The notes under the pieces are model-generated. The model had not been told where the DNA came from. It saw only the letters and a list, made by a program, of their open reading frames with translations, and searched no databases. Shown piece by piece: positions 25,532 to 33,314 of a stretch of 64,000 nucleotides of DNA. Source of the stretch: an uncultured Verrucomicrobiota bacterium (GTDB lineage: Bacteria; Verrucomicrobiota; Kiritimatiellia; CAIVKH01). Positions within the stretch are counted from its first letter, which is position 1. The number at the start of each line of letters is the position of its first letter. Location of the stretch: NCBI GenBank assembly GCA_937996795.1, contig CALKUH010000047.1, forward strand, positions 45,127-109,126. The letters are read 5' to 3'. Both the position numbers and the translations under genes were made by a program.

Positions 25532-28057
25532 ATGGCTGTAAAAAAGGAAATTGTTCGCAGCGGCTGGCTGGAGGTCGTGGGCATCCTGCTGGTGACCCTG
25601 GCGGTCCTCAGTGTGCTGGCGGTTTTTTCGTACGACCCGGGTGACATCCGCGTCCTGCAATCGCCGCCCAACGACCCGCCGGCCAACTTCATCGGCCCGA
25701 TGGGGGCCTGGTTTGCCTTCCTCATTTTCATGGGGCTCGGCGTGGCCGGTTACCTCGCGCCGCTTTCGTTCGCGTACATCGGCCTGGTTTGTCTCTTCAA
25801 GCGGGAGGGGCGACTCTGGACGAAGGTGGCTTGGTCGCTCACGACGCTGGCTTCCGTTGCGGCCCTGCTTGAATTGAACGCCGGAGGGTGGGCGACCTGG
25901 CGCGCGGATTTGAACGTCGGCAGCACCGGCGGCGTGGTGGGTGATCTGCTCACGGCCCGGTCGTTGGTCCTCCTGTGGGGCCCGATTGGAACGGGCATCC
26001 TGATGACGGGTCTGCTGCTGATGGGGCTCGTCATGATGATGGAGGTCCGCCCCGGGACGCTGCTTCGGAATGCGTGGGAGATCGTGCTTTCCCTCTATGA
26101 CCGGTGGGAAGTGGCGCGCAAGGCCCGCATGGATCGCGTGCGGCAGCTTGAGGAGGAACAGCGCGAGGTCATGAAGCGCCGCCGCCGCCTTGAGGAAGCG
26201 ATGAAATCTTCCGAGGCCGCGCCGGCGGTCAAGGTGCGTGGCCGGAAGCAGCCGGAGGTCGAACCGGCGCCGGTTGAACCGCGCGGACGCCGTGCCGCTC
26301 CGGTGGAGGAAGAGCCGGAGCCCGAAATCCTCCCGGCGGACGATCTCGTCGAGCCGCCGCAAGAAGAGGAATCCGTGCCGGAACCCGAGCCGACGCAGAA
26401 AAAGGGCTTCGGCCTCTTTGGCCGAAAAGGCAAGGAAACGACCTCCGAGCCGGCGGTCGCCGTCGAACCGGAACCCGCGCCCGCCGTCGAGGAGCCCGCG
26501 CCACCGCCGCCGAAGAAAGCGCCGGAGCCGGTGGAAAGCGTAGCGGTGCTGCCCTCCAGCGGCGCGAACTGGACCCTGCCGCCGCTCGACTTGCTCGATG
26601 CGGTGACGGGGCACCCGGAGCTGACGACGGGCGACTTCGCGGCCGGCGGACAATTGCTGAAGGAAACGCTCTCTGAATTCGGGGTCGAAGTGGAAGTCAC
26701 CAACGTCGAGCGCGGCCCCGTGGTCACGCGCTACGAGTTGCTGCCCGCCGCCGGCGTCCGCGTGGAGCGTATCGCCGCCCTGAGCAACAACATCGCCCTC
26801 GCGATGAAGGCGGAGACCGTGCGCGTGCAGGCGCCAATCCCGGGCAAGGGCGTCGTGGGCATCGAGGTGCCCAACTCCAAGACGACCGCCGTCTTCCTGC
26901 GCGAGGTGATCGAAAGCGACGTCTGGCAAAGCGGGCGCGCGGCACTGCCGCTGTGCCTGGGCAAGGATGTGGGCGGACGCGTGCAAGTGGCGGACCTTGC
27001 GGAAATGCCGCACATGCTCGTGGCTGGGGCGACCGGCTCGGGCAAGACCGTTTGCATGAACTCGATCCTGGCCGGCCTCCTGCTGTCGCGCACGCCGGAC
27101 CAGATGCGGTTGATGCTGATCGACCCGAAGATCGTGGAGTTCTCGGGCTACAACAGCCTGCCGCACCTGGTGGTCCCGGTCATCACCGATTCAAAGAAGG
27201 TCAGCCTCGGCCTGCGCTGGGCCATCAACGAAATGGAAAAGCGCTACAAGCTCTTTGCGAAAGCGGGCGTGCGGAACATCAAGGCGTTCAACAGCCGTCC
27301 GATCGTGAAGCAGGAGGAGTTGTTCGCGGACGGCCTGCCGCCGGTCGAAACGCCGCCTGAGGACAAGATCCCGGATCGCGTGCCGTACATCGTCATCGTG
27401 GTGGACGAACTTGCGGACCTCATGCTTGTCGCGCAGGCGGAGATCGAAAACCAGATCGCGCGCCTCGCGCAGCTCTCGCGCGCCGTCGGCATCCACATGA
27501 TCCTCGCCACGCAGCGGCCGTCCGTGAATGTCATCACGGGCACGATCAAGGCCAATTTCCCGGCGCGCATCTCGTTCCAGGTGGCGCAAAAGGTGGACAG
27601 CCGCACCATTCTCGACGCGGCCGGCGCCGACAAGCTGCTGGGCAAGGGCGATATGCTCTTCCTGCCGCCCGGCAGCCCGAAACTGATCCGCGCGCAGGGC
27701 TCGTTGACGACCGACGCCGAGATCAACCGCATCATCGCGCATTGGAAGCAACAGGGCGCGCCGCAGTACGAGACGGCCATCAAGGAGAAGATCGAAGGCA
27801 AGCAGGTGGACCTGCCCGACATGGAGGAGGACGACGAGTTGCTGCAACAGGCGCTCGAGATCATCCGCCAGACCCGGCGCGCCTCGACCTCCTCGCTGCA
27901 GCGCCGCCTCCGGATTGGCTACACGCGCGCCGCGCGGATCATGGATCTGTTGGAACAGAAGGGCGTCGTCGGTCCCGCGCAGGGCGCCGACCCGCGCGAC
28001 ATCCTCATCGACCTCGATGGCGAGGTGCCGGAAAACGAAGTCAAGGAAGAGGTATAA
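25532..28057 (+). CDS. ftsK: DNA translocase FtsK/SpoIIIE
   Basis: Septal DNA translocase (841 residues). The N-terminal part has four membrane helices (about residues 15-180), followed by a charged Pro/Glu-rich linker (about 210-345, with EPEPEILPADD- and VEPEPAPAVEEPAP-like repeats). The motor begins near 360: Walker A GATGSGKTVCMN near residue 500, then VVDELADLM and RLAQLSRAVGIHMILATQRPSVNVITG. The C-terminal gamma winged-helix domain, with RRASTSSLQRRLRIGYTRAARIMDLLE, would read polar DNA motifs. The ATG at 25532 (MAVKKEIVRSGW) was chosen; the frame also has an ATG at 25496 without support. It leads a plus-strand cluster to 33310. Confidence 0.95.
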   Translation: MAVKKEIVRSGWLEVVGILLVTLAVLSVLAVFSYDPGDIRVLQSPPNDPPANFIGPMGAWFAFLIFMGLGVAGYLAPLSFAYIGLVCLFKREGRLWTKVAWSLTTLASVAALLELNAGGWATWRADLNVGSTGGVVGDLLTARSLVLLWGPIGTGILMTGLLLMGLVMMMEVRPGTLLRNAWEIVLSLYDRWEVARKARMDRVRQLEEEQREVMKRRRRLEEAMKSSEAAPAVKVRGRKQPEVEPAPVEPRGRRAAPVEEEPEPEILPADDLVEPPQEEESVPEPEPTQKKGFGLFGRKGKETTSEPAVAVEPEPAPAVEEPAPPPPKKAPEPVESVAVLPSSGANWTLPPLDLLDAVTGHPELTTGDFAAGGQLLKETLSEFGVEVEVTNVERGPVVTRYELLPAAGVRVERIAALSNNIALAMKAETVRVQAPIPGKGVVGIEVPNSKTTAVFLREVIESDVWQSGRAALPLCLGKDVGGRVQVADLAEMPHMLVAGATGSGKTVCMNSILAGLLLSRTPDQMRLMLIDPKIVEFSGYNSLPHLVVPVITDSKKVSLGLRWAINEMEKRYKLFAKAGVRNIKAFNSRPIVKQEELFADGLPPVETPPEDKIPDRVPYIVIVVDELADLMLVAQAEIENQIARLAQLSRAVGIHMILATQRPSVNVITGTIKANFPARISFQVAQKVDSRTILDAAGADKLLGKGDMLFLPPGSPKLIRAQGSLTTDAEINRIIAHWKQQGAPQYETAIKEKIEGKQVDLPDMEEDDELLQQALEIIRQTRRASTSSLQRRLRIGYTRAARIMDLLEQKGVVGPAQGADPRDILIDLDGEVPENEVKEEV

Positions 28058-28063
28058 TCCGGC

Positions 28064-28663
28064 ATGGAATCGATGGGGCATGTCTTCAAGACGACGCGGG
28101 AGCGGAAACGGATTTCGCTTTCCCAAGCGGCGATCAAGACGCGGATCAAGCTGCAGCACCTCGAAATGATGGAGCGCGACGATTTTTCGCGCATGCCCGC
28201 CCCGGCCTACGCGCGTGGCTTTATCCGGATCTACGCTGACTTTCTCGGCCTGGATGCCGGTCCGCTGGTGGAGGAGTACAACGTGCGCCACGCGCAGGGC
28301 CGCACCCGCGCCGTCCCGCGCGAAGAGCTTCCGCCCCCGCCCGCACCCGCGGAAGAAACGCCACCGCCCGCGGTGGAGGAGGAGCGCCCGCGTGCGCCGC
28401 GCCGCAATGCGCCCGATTTCGCTCAGGTGTGGGCCCGGATCGCCCCGCATTTTTCCCGGCAGAATGCGCGCCGCGCCGGCGTGCTGTTGACGGCGTTGCT
28501 GCTCGCATGGGGCGTGACCTCCGGGATTTCCCGCTGCGAGCGGGCCGCGCCGGAACGTACGGACTATCCGCCCGCGTTGGCCCCCCGCAAAGGCGTGCCC
28601 GCCGTCGTGCAGGAGCCGCCCGATCCGTATCTCGAGATCCCATCCACTGGAGCGAATCCATGA
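28064..28663 (+). CDS. RodZ-like helix-turn-helix membrane protein lacking the usual periplasmic domain
   Basis: A 199-residue protein with an N-terminal HTH_25/Cro-type domain (MGHVFKTTRERKRISLSQAAIKTRIKLQHLEMMERDDFS to GFIRIYADFLGLD), then a proline/glutamate-rich linker, one membrane helix (AGVLLTALLLAWGVTSGI), and a short tail of about 40 residues. The order matches RodZ, the MreB partner in cell shape, but the large C-terminal DUF4115-type domain is absent. The tail is followed at once by pgsA (ATGA overlap at 28660), an arrangement like the ftsK-rodZ-pgsA order known in other bacteria. There is no sign of frameshift. Confidence 0.82.
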   Translation: MESMGHVFKTTRERKRISLSQAAIKTRIKLQHLEMMERDDFSRMPAPAYARGFIRIYADFLGLDAGPLVEEYNVRHAQGRTRAVPREELPPPPAPAEETPPPAVEEERPRAPRRNAPDFAQVWARIAPHFSRQNARRAGVLLTALLLAWGVTSGISRCERAAPERTDYPPALAPRKGVPAVVQEPPDPYLEIPSTGANP

Positions 28664-29277
28664 ATGTGCCCAATATGTTGACGATGAGCCGTCTCGGCCT
28701 CGCCGGAGTGCTGATGGCGCTGCTCACCATGAACAAGCCGTACTTTTACAGCGCCGCGATGGTCGTATTCGTGATCGGCGGGATCACGGATTTCCTCGAC
28801 GGCTACATCGCGCGCCGCCAGCGCCTTGTCTCGGCCTTCGGGCGCCTGATGGATCCCCTCACCGACAAGGTCATGGTCTGCGCGGCGTTCGTCAGTTTCG
28901 TCGAGATCCAGATCCAGCGCGGGGGGCAGTCCATGTCCCTGGTGCCGGCGTGGATCGTGGTCATCATCATTGCGCGCGAGTTCCTGGTCACGGGGCTGCG
29001 CCTGCTGGCCGCCACGCGCGGGAACATCATCCCGGCGGGCAAGTGGGGCAAGCACAAGACCGTGTGGCAGATCGTCGTGATCGTGGCCTTGCTGCTCGGC
29101 ATGGCGGTGCGCCATGATCTGCTTCGCCATGCGGATCCCAAATTCCTGGCCAATTATGATTTCGCCTTCTCGTATATCGCGCAAGGCATGGCGCTCGGTG
29201 TGGCCGTCATCACGGTGGCCTCGGGCGTGCTGTATTTCATCCAACACCGGGAACTGATCGCGGGTGGACGTCCCTGA
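28660..29277 (+). CDS. pgsA: CDP-diacylglycerol-glycerol-3-phosphate 3-phosphatidyltransferase PgsA
   Basis: Membrane enzyme (205 residues) that makes phosphatidylglycerol phosphate, the first step to phosphatidylglycerol and cardiolipin. It has the CDP-alcohol phosphatidyltransferase motif D-x2-DG-x2-AR-x8-G-x3-D-x3-D in DFLDGYIARRQ...AFGRLMDPLTDK, the opening NVPNMLTMSRLGLAG, and about six hydrophobic spans. GKWGKHKTVWQIV is typical of PgsA. The ATG at 28660 overlaps the RodZ-like stop. The position after an HTH-membrane gene agrees with the family's common context. Confidence 0.93.
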   Translation: MNVPNMLTMSRLGLAGVLMALLTMNKPYFYSAAMVVFVIGGITDFLDGYIARRQRLVSAFGRLMDPLTDKVMVCAAFVSFVEIQIQRGGQSMSLVPAWIVVIIIAREFLVTGLRLLAATRGNIIPAGKWGKHKTVWQIVVIVALLLGMAVRHDLLRHADPKFLANYDFAFSYIAQGMALGVAVITVASGVLYFIQHRELIAGGRP

Positions 29278-29296
29278 ACCCTTGAGGAGCACGCGT

Positions 29297-30025
29297 ATGA
29301 AGAAACTGACATGGCTGTTGATGCTGCCGCTCGCCGGTTTGGCCCGCGCGCAGGAACCGGGTGCGGCGGAGGACGCCGCCGCGGCGGCCGCCCCGCAGGT
29401 GATGACGATCCAGCAAATCATCGAAACGGGCGGATGGCTGATGTACGTGCTCGGCGCGATGTCCGTCGCGGCGCTGGCGCTGATCCTGTATTTTCTGCTG
29501 GCGCTGCGCCGCGAGCAGATCATTCCCGGCAAGCTCGTTGAACAGGTGCGCGGGTTGCTGCGCGAGAACCGCCTCGTTGAGGCGCACACGGCCTGCCGCA
29601 ACGACGGTTCGGCGCAGGCGAGTGTGATCGGGGCGGCCCTGGAATATGCCGTCCGCGCCAAAAATCCAGACCCCGGTCTGCTCCGTGAAATCGTTGAAGG
29701 CGAGGGCGGGCGCCAGGCCACGCTGATCCAGAACCAGACCCAGTACCTCCTCGACATCGGCGTCATCGCGCCGATGATCGGCTTGCTCGGGACGGTGATG
29801 GGCATGCTCAAGGCCTTCAACACGGTCGCCTTGGATTTGGCGAAGGCCAAGCCGATGCAGCTCGCCGGCGGCGTTTCCGAAGCCCTTGTGACCACGGTGG
29901 CGGGTTTGATTGTGGCGATCCCCGCGATGATCGCCTACGCCTACTTCCGCGGGCGCACCTCCAGCCTCATCTCGGACCTGGAGAAGAACACCGCCGAAAT
30001 GCTGACGTTGATCCACAAGGAGTAG
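29297..30025 (+). CDS. MotA/TolQ/ExbB-family proton channel protein with signal peptide
   Basis: A 242-residue ExbB/TolQ-type membrane protein that forms the proton channel with the ExbD-like protein encoded next. It begins with a cleavable-looking signal peptide (MKKLTWLLMLPLAGLARAQE) and an alanine-rich stretch, then the first membrane helix (WLMYVLGAMSVAALALILYFLLAL), a cytoplasmic region, and two helices in the hallmark IGVIAPMIGLLGTVMGMLKAFN and VSEALVTTVAGLIVAIPAMIAYAYF. GAGGAG-like GAGGAG at 29284 precedes the ATG at 29297. The gene group exbB-exbD-TPR suggests an energised outer-membrane transport or envelope-integrity complex. Confidence 0.9.
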   Translation: MKKLTWLLMLPLAGLARAQEPGAAEDAAAAAAPQVMTIQQIIETGGWLMYVLGAMSVAALALILYFLLALRREQIIPGKLVEQVRGLLRENRLVEAHTACRNDGSAQASVIGAALEYAVRAKNPDPGLLREIVEGEGGRQATLIQNQTQYLLDIGVIAPMIGLLGTVMGMLKAFNTVALDLAKAKPMQLAGGVSEALVTTVAGLIVAIPAMIAYAYFRGRTSSLISDLEKNTAEMLTLIHKE

Positions 30026-30028
30026 CGC

Positions 30029-30445
30029 GTGAACTTCCGTTCGCGAATCAAGCCCGAGCCCGTCGGCTTCCAGATGACCCCGATGATCGACGTGGTCTTC
30101 CTGCTGCTCTGCTTCTTTGTGACCAGCCAGATCTTTGCCCAGTGGGAGGCGGAAATCGACATCACCCTCCCGACCGCGCGCACGAGCGAGGTGCCCCAGC
30201 GGCTCCCCGGCGAAATCATCATCAACATCCGCGCCGACGGCGAAATTGTCGTCAACAGCCGCTCGTTGGATGCGGATGGATTGTCCGCGATGCTCGCGCG
30301 CCTCGCGCAGTTGTTCCCGGGACAGCCGGTGTTGATCCGCGCCGACAAGGCCACGGCCTACGAGCATGTCATCGGCGTGCTCGACCTCTGCCGCCAGTCC
30401 GACATCTGGAATATTTCGTTTGCCACCGGGGTGCCCGAGTCCTGA
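30029..30445 (+). CDS. ExbD/TolR-family biopolymer transport protein
   Basis: A 138-residue ExbD/TolR protein. A short cytoplasmic leader is followed by the single membrane helix carrying the key Asp: MTPMIDVVFLLLCFFVTSQIF. The periplasmic part (ITLPTARTSEVPQRLPGEIIINIRADGEIVVNSR onward) has the usual beta-alpha pattern ending in VIGVLDLCRQSDIWNISFATG. It starts at GTG 30029, three bases after the exbB stop, with AAGGAG within the end of exbB. Together with exbB it should convert proton motive force into mechanical work; no TonB or TolA is encoded nearby. Confidence 0.93.
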   Translation: MNFRSRIKPEPVGFQMTPMIDVVFLLLCFFVTSQIFAQWEAEIDITLPTARTSEVPQRLPGEIIINIRADGEIVVNSRSLDADGLSAMLARLAQLFPGQPVLIRADKATAYEHVIGVLDLCRQSDIWNISFATGVPES

Positions 30446-30467
30446 GCCGCTCCCCCCACGGAATCGC

Positions 30468-32756
30468 ATGAAGCTGCGTGTATGCGCCGTCCTGCTGCTG
30501 GCCTCGCTCGCGCAGGCGATCGAGCCGGTGGATCAGTTGCAGTTCGCCGATGGCCTCTACGCGCGCGGCCTGTACGACATGGCGGTGCGCGAATACCGCG
30601 CGCTGGCGGACAGCACGAACGCGCCCGGGGCCGATGCCGCGCTCTTCCGGATCGGCGAGGCGCGGCGCCAGCAGGAACAGGCGGAGGCTGCGCGCGCGGC
30701 ATATGAGGAGACCATCGCCCGCTTCCCGCAATCCACCTATGCCGTGCGGGCGCGCTTTCGCCTCGCCGAATCGCGGGTGCAGCTCGAGCAGTTCGCGGAG
30801 GCGCGCGAGGCCTTCCGCTCGCTCCTGAAACAGCCCGCGTTGCCCCGCGATTTTTACGCCGCGTCGCTGTATTACGTGGCGTATGCGGAGCGGCGCCTGG
30901 ATCGGGGCGAGGACGCGGAGGCGTCGTATCGGCGAGTGTTGAAGGAGGCGGGGGATTCGCCCTATGCCCAGCTCGCGCGCGTGGAACTTGCGGGGTTGCG
31001 CATTGCGGCGAAGGGGAAGTCGGCGGAAATCGACGGCCTGTTGAAAGACGCCGCCGCGCAGACCAACGTGCCGCGCGCCGCGGCGGAGGCGTTGCTGTTG
31101 ATGGGCGAGCACGCCTATCGCCGGCAGCAGTACGAGGACAGCGCCGCGGCCTACGCAGATTATTTTGCCCGGTTCCCGGATCATCCGTCCGCCGCCGCAT
31201 CGCGCCTGCCCGCGGCGTGGGCGGAACTCAAGGCCGGCCGCGCCTCTGAAGCGCTGGCGCAGGCGGTCCACGCGGCGGAGGCGGATGCGCCGGACTGGCT
31301 TTACCTGCGCGCCAACGCGCAGCGGCTGCGCGGCAAACCGGTCGAGGCGCGGACGGTGTACGAGCGCCTGCTGGACCGGCATCCGGCGTCGCGCGAATTC
31401 GCACCCGCGTCCTACGAACTGGCGCTCCTCCTGATGGAAACGCGCGATTTCTCGAACGCGTATGTGCGTGCGCGCCAGGCGCCGTTGACGGAGGAGAATC
31501 GCGCGGACCTGCTTTGGATGCGCGCCGAAACCGCGCGTGAAACCGGTCGAGCGGATGAGGCGCTGGCCCTCTACGACGAGTTGCTCGCACAGCGACCGGA
31601 TCCCGAGCGCGCGGGCGTGGCGCAGTTTTCCGCGGCCCGGATCGCGCAGGAGAGCGGTTCGTGGGCCGAGGCGTCGCGCCGCTATCGCGCAGTGGCCGAT
31701 TTGCAACCGGCCCACCGTCTCGCCGCGGACGCCCTGTTCGCCTCCGCGTACTGCCACACGCAGCGCAAGGCGACGGAAGAGGCCCTCGCGGACTGGAAAC
31801 GACTTGTCGAGGACCATCCGTCGTATGGCGCGAATGACCAGGCGTTCTTCGGCATGGCGCAGGCGGAGATCGCGCTGGAGCGCCTGGCGGCCGCGCGCGT
31901 GTCGCTGGAAGCGTTGCTGAAGAACTATCCGTCCAGTGCGCTGGCGCCCGAGGCACACCTCGTCTACGGCAGCCTGTTGGAACAGGAGGAAAATTTTGCC
32001 GCGGCCGAATTTCACTACGCACAAGCCCTGCGCAAGCAGCCTGCGCCCGCCCTGTCGCGCCGCATCCAGTTCCGGCGTCTGGGCGCGCTGCAGCGGCAGG
32101 GTCGTTCGGACGAGGCGGCGGAAGCGCTGAACCGGCTGATTGCCGAGGGGGCGCATGCGGAAGTGCCTGCCGCATTGCTTGATTGGGCCGCGCGGTGGAA
32201 CCTCGATCGCACGAACTACAACGAAGCGGTCGCCGCCGGCGAGGCGCTGGCCCTGCGCAAGGAAAATGCCGCGTGGGTTCAGCTCGGCTGGCATGTGGTG
32301 GGGTGCGCCCGGCTCGCGCAGGGTCGCGCGGATGAGGCCGGAACGGCATTTGAGAAGTCCGCGCGCGCGCCGGCATCGACCCACGAGGGGCTTGTCTCCG
32401 CCTGGCACTGGGGCGATTGGGCGGTCGGCAGAGAAAAGTGGGCGGATGCGAAAACAGCGTTTGAACGCGCGGCGACCGGCGCCGCCACGCCGGAAACGGC
32501 GGAGATCCGCGCGCGCAGTTACTTCGGGTTGGGCCGCGTGGCGGAGGGGCAGGGGTCGTGGGAGGATGCCGCGCGCCAGTACCTCGCGGTCGCCGTTCTC
32601 TACGATCACCCGGAGCTGACGCCTGCCGCGTTGGAGGCGGCGGCGCGCGCGTTTGACCGCGCGGGCAAACCCGATGAGGCGGAGAACGCGCGGCGCGAGT
32701 GGCGGGAACGGTATCCCCCCGCGGAATCAGCGCCTCGCGGTGGAGACAGCTTGTGA
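30468..32756 (+). CDS. Large secreted TPR-repeat protein
   Basis: A 762-residue protein with a signal peptide (MKLRVCAVLLLASLAQA) followed by about a dozen or more TPR-like repeats along nearly its whole length (for instance ADGLYARGLYDMAVREYRAL, AYRRQQYEDSAAAYADYFARFPDHP, YGSLLEQEENFAAAEFHYAQAL). The Ala/Arg-rich composition follows the high GC. The repeats resemble YbgF/BamD-type envelope proteins (tol-pal associated), and its place behind exbB-exbD suggests a periplasmic partner of that complex, though no exact match is recognised. Its stop overlaps the yqgE GTG start. Confidence 0.8.
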   Translation: MKLRVCAVLLLASLAQAIEPVDQLQFADGLYARGLYDMAVREYRALADSTNAPGADAALFRIGEARRQQEQAEAARAAYEETIARFPQSTYAVRARFRLAESRVQLEQFAEAREAFRSLLKQPALPRDFYAASLYYVAYAERRLDRGEDAEASYRRVLKEAGDSPYAQLARVELAGLRIAAKGKSAEIDGLLKDAAAQTNVPRAAAEALLLMGEHAYRRQQYEDSAAAYADYFARFPDHPSAAASRLPAAWAELKAGRASEALAQAVHAAEADAPDWLYLRANAQRLRGKPVEARTVYERLLDRHPASREFAPASYELALLLMETRDFSNAYVRARQAPLTEENRADLLWMRAETARETGRADEALALYDELLAQRPDPERAGVAQFSAARIAQESGSWAEASRRYRAVADLQPAHRLAADALFASAYCHTQRKATEEALADWKRLVEDHPSYGANDQAFFGMAQAEIALERLAAARVSLEALLKNYPSSALAPEAHLVYGSLLEQEENFAAAEFHYAQALRKQPAPALSRRIQFRRLGALQRQGRSDEAAEALNRLIAEGAHAEVPAALLDWAARWNLDRTNYNEAVAAGEALALRKENAAWVQLGWHVVGCARLAQGRADEAGTAFEKSARAPASTHEGLVSAWHWGDWAVGREKWADAKTAFERAATGAATPETAEIRARSYFGLGRVAEGQGSWEDAARQYLAVAVLYDHPELTPAALEAAARAFDRAGKPDEAENARREWRERYPPAESAPRGGDSL

Positions 32757-33310
32757 GCGCGGCGACCAAGCGGTCGCTTGCGGGAAAACTGCTTGTCGCC
32801 CGTCCTGAATTGCGCGACCCGCATTTCTTCCAGACGCTGGTCTTCATTGCCCATCATGATGCGGAGGGGGCGCTGGGATTTGTGATGAACCGCCCCGCGG
32901 GCGCGTCGCTGGCGGAGTGCATCGGACCTCATGAACCGACGCGGCCGTTTTTCGACAGAATTCCCGTGCTGCGCGGCGGCCCGGTGGGCGGCGCCCGGCT
33001 GGCCGTCGTGGTGTTTGAGCGCCCGCCGCGCCGCAAGCAACTGGTGGCGCATCTGGGCCTGCCCGTCGATCAGCTCGAGGCGTGTCTTGCTAAACCCAAC
33101 GCCTGGGTGCGTGCCTTTCACGGGCATGCCGGTTGGGATGAGGGGCAGCTCGAACGCGAACTCGCCGAGGGCTCCTGGGTGGTCAAGCCACCGGATCCGG
33201 TGATCCTGAATCCGCGCATCGCGGAGGGACTCTGGCCCTTTGTGATCAGCGGCGACGACCGCTGGCGCGCGCTGCTGGACTATCTGCCCGAAGAGAGCGG
33301 GCGGAACTGA
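32753..33310 (+). CDS. YqgE/AlgH family protein (DUF179)
   Basis: A 185-residue YqgE/AlgH protein. Typical stretches are LAGKLLVARPELRDPHFFQTLVFIAHHDAEGALGFVMNRP, the mid-region VLRGGPVGGARLAVVV, and AFHGHAGWDEGQLERELAEGSWVV, ending with the FVISGDDRWRALLDYLPE part. Its function is not established; in some bacteria it influences alginate or is next to ruvX. I chose GTG 32753, which overlaps the upstream stop (GTGA) and has TGGAGAC upstream; an earlier in-frame start at 32699 lies inside the TPR gene. It ends the plus-strand cluster. Confidence 0.9.
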   Translation: MSAATKRSLAGKLLVARPELRDPHFFQTLVFIAHHDAEGALGFVMNRPAGASLAECIGPHEPTRPFFDRIPVLRGGPVGGARLAVVVFERPPRRKQLVAHLGLPVDQLEACLAKPNAWVRAFHGHAGWDEGQLERELAEGSWVVKPPDPVILNPRIAEGLWPFVISGDDRWRALLDYLPEESGRN

Positions 33311-33314
33311 AGCG

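Noticed and set aside
24566..27166. A minus-strand frame of 866 codons that would fuse the universal stress protein to sequence across ftsK.
   Set aside because: Only the part from 25408 has UspA motifs and a ribosome-binding site; the rest is the shadow of ftsK.
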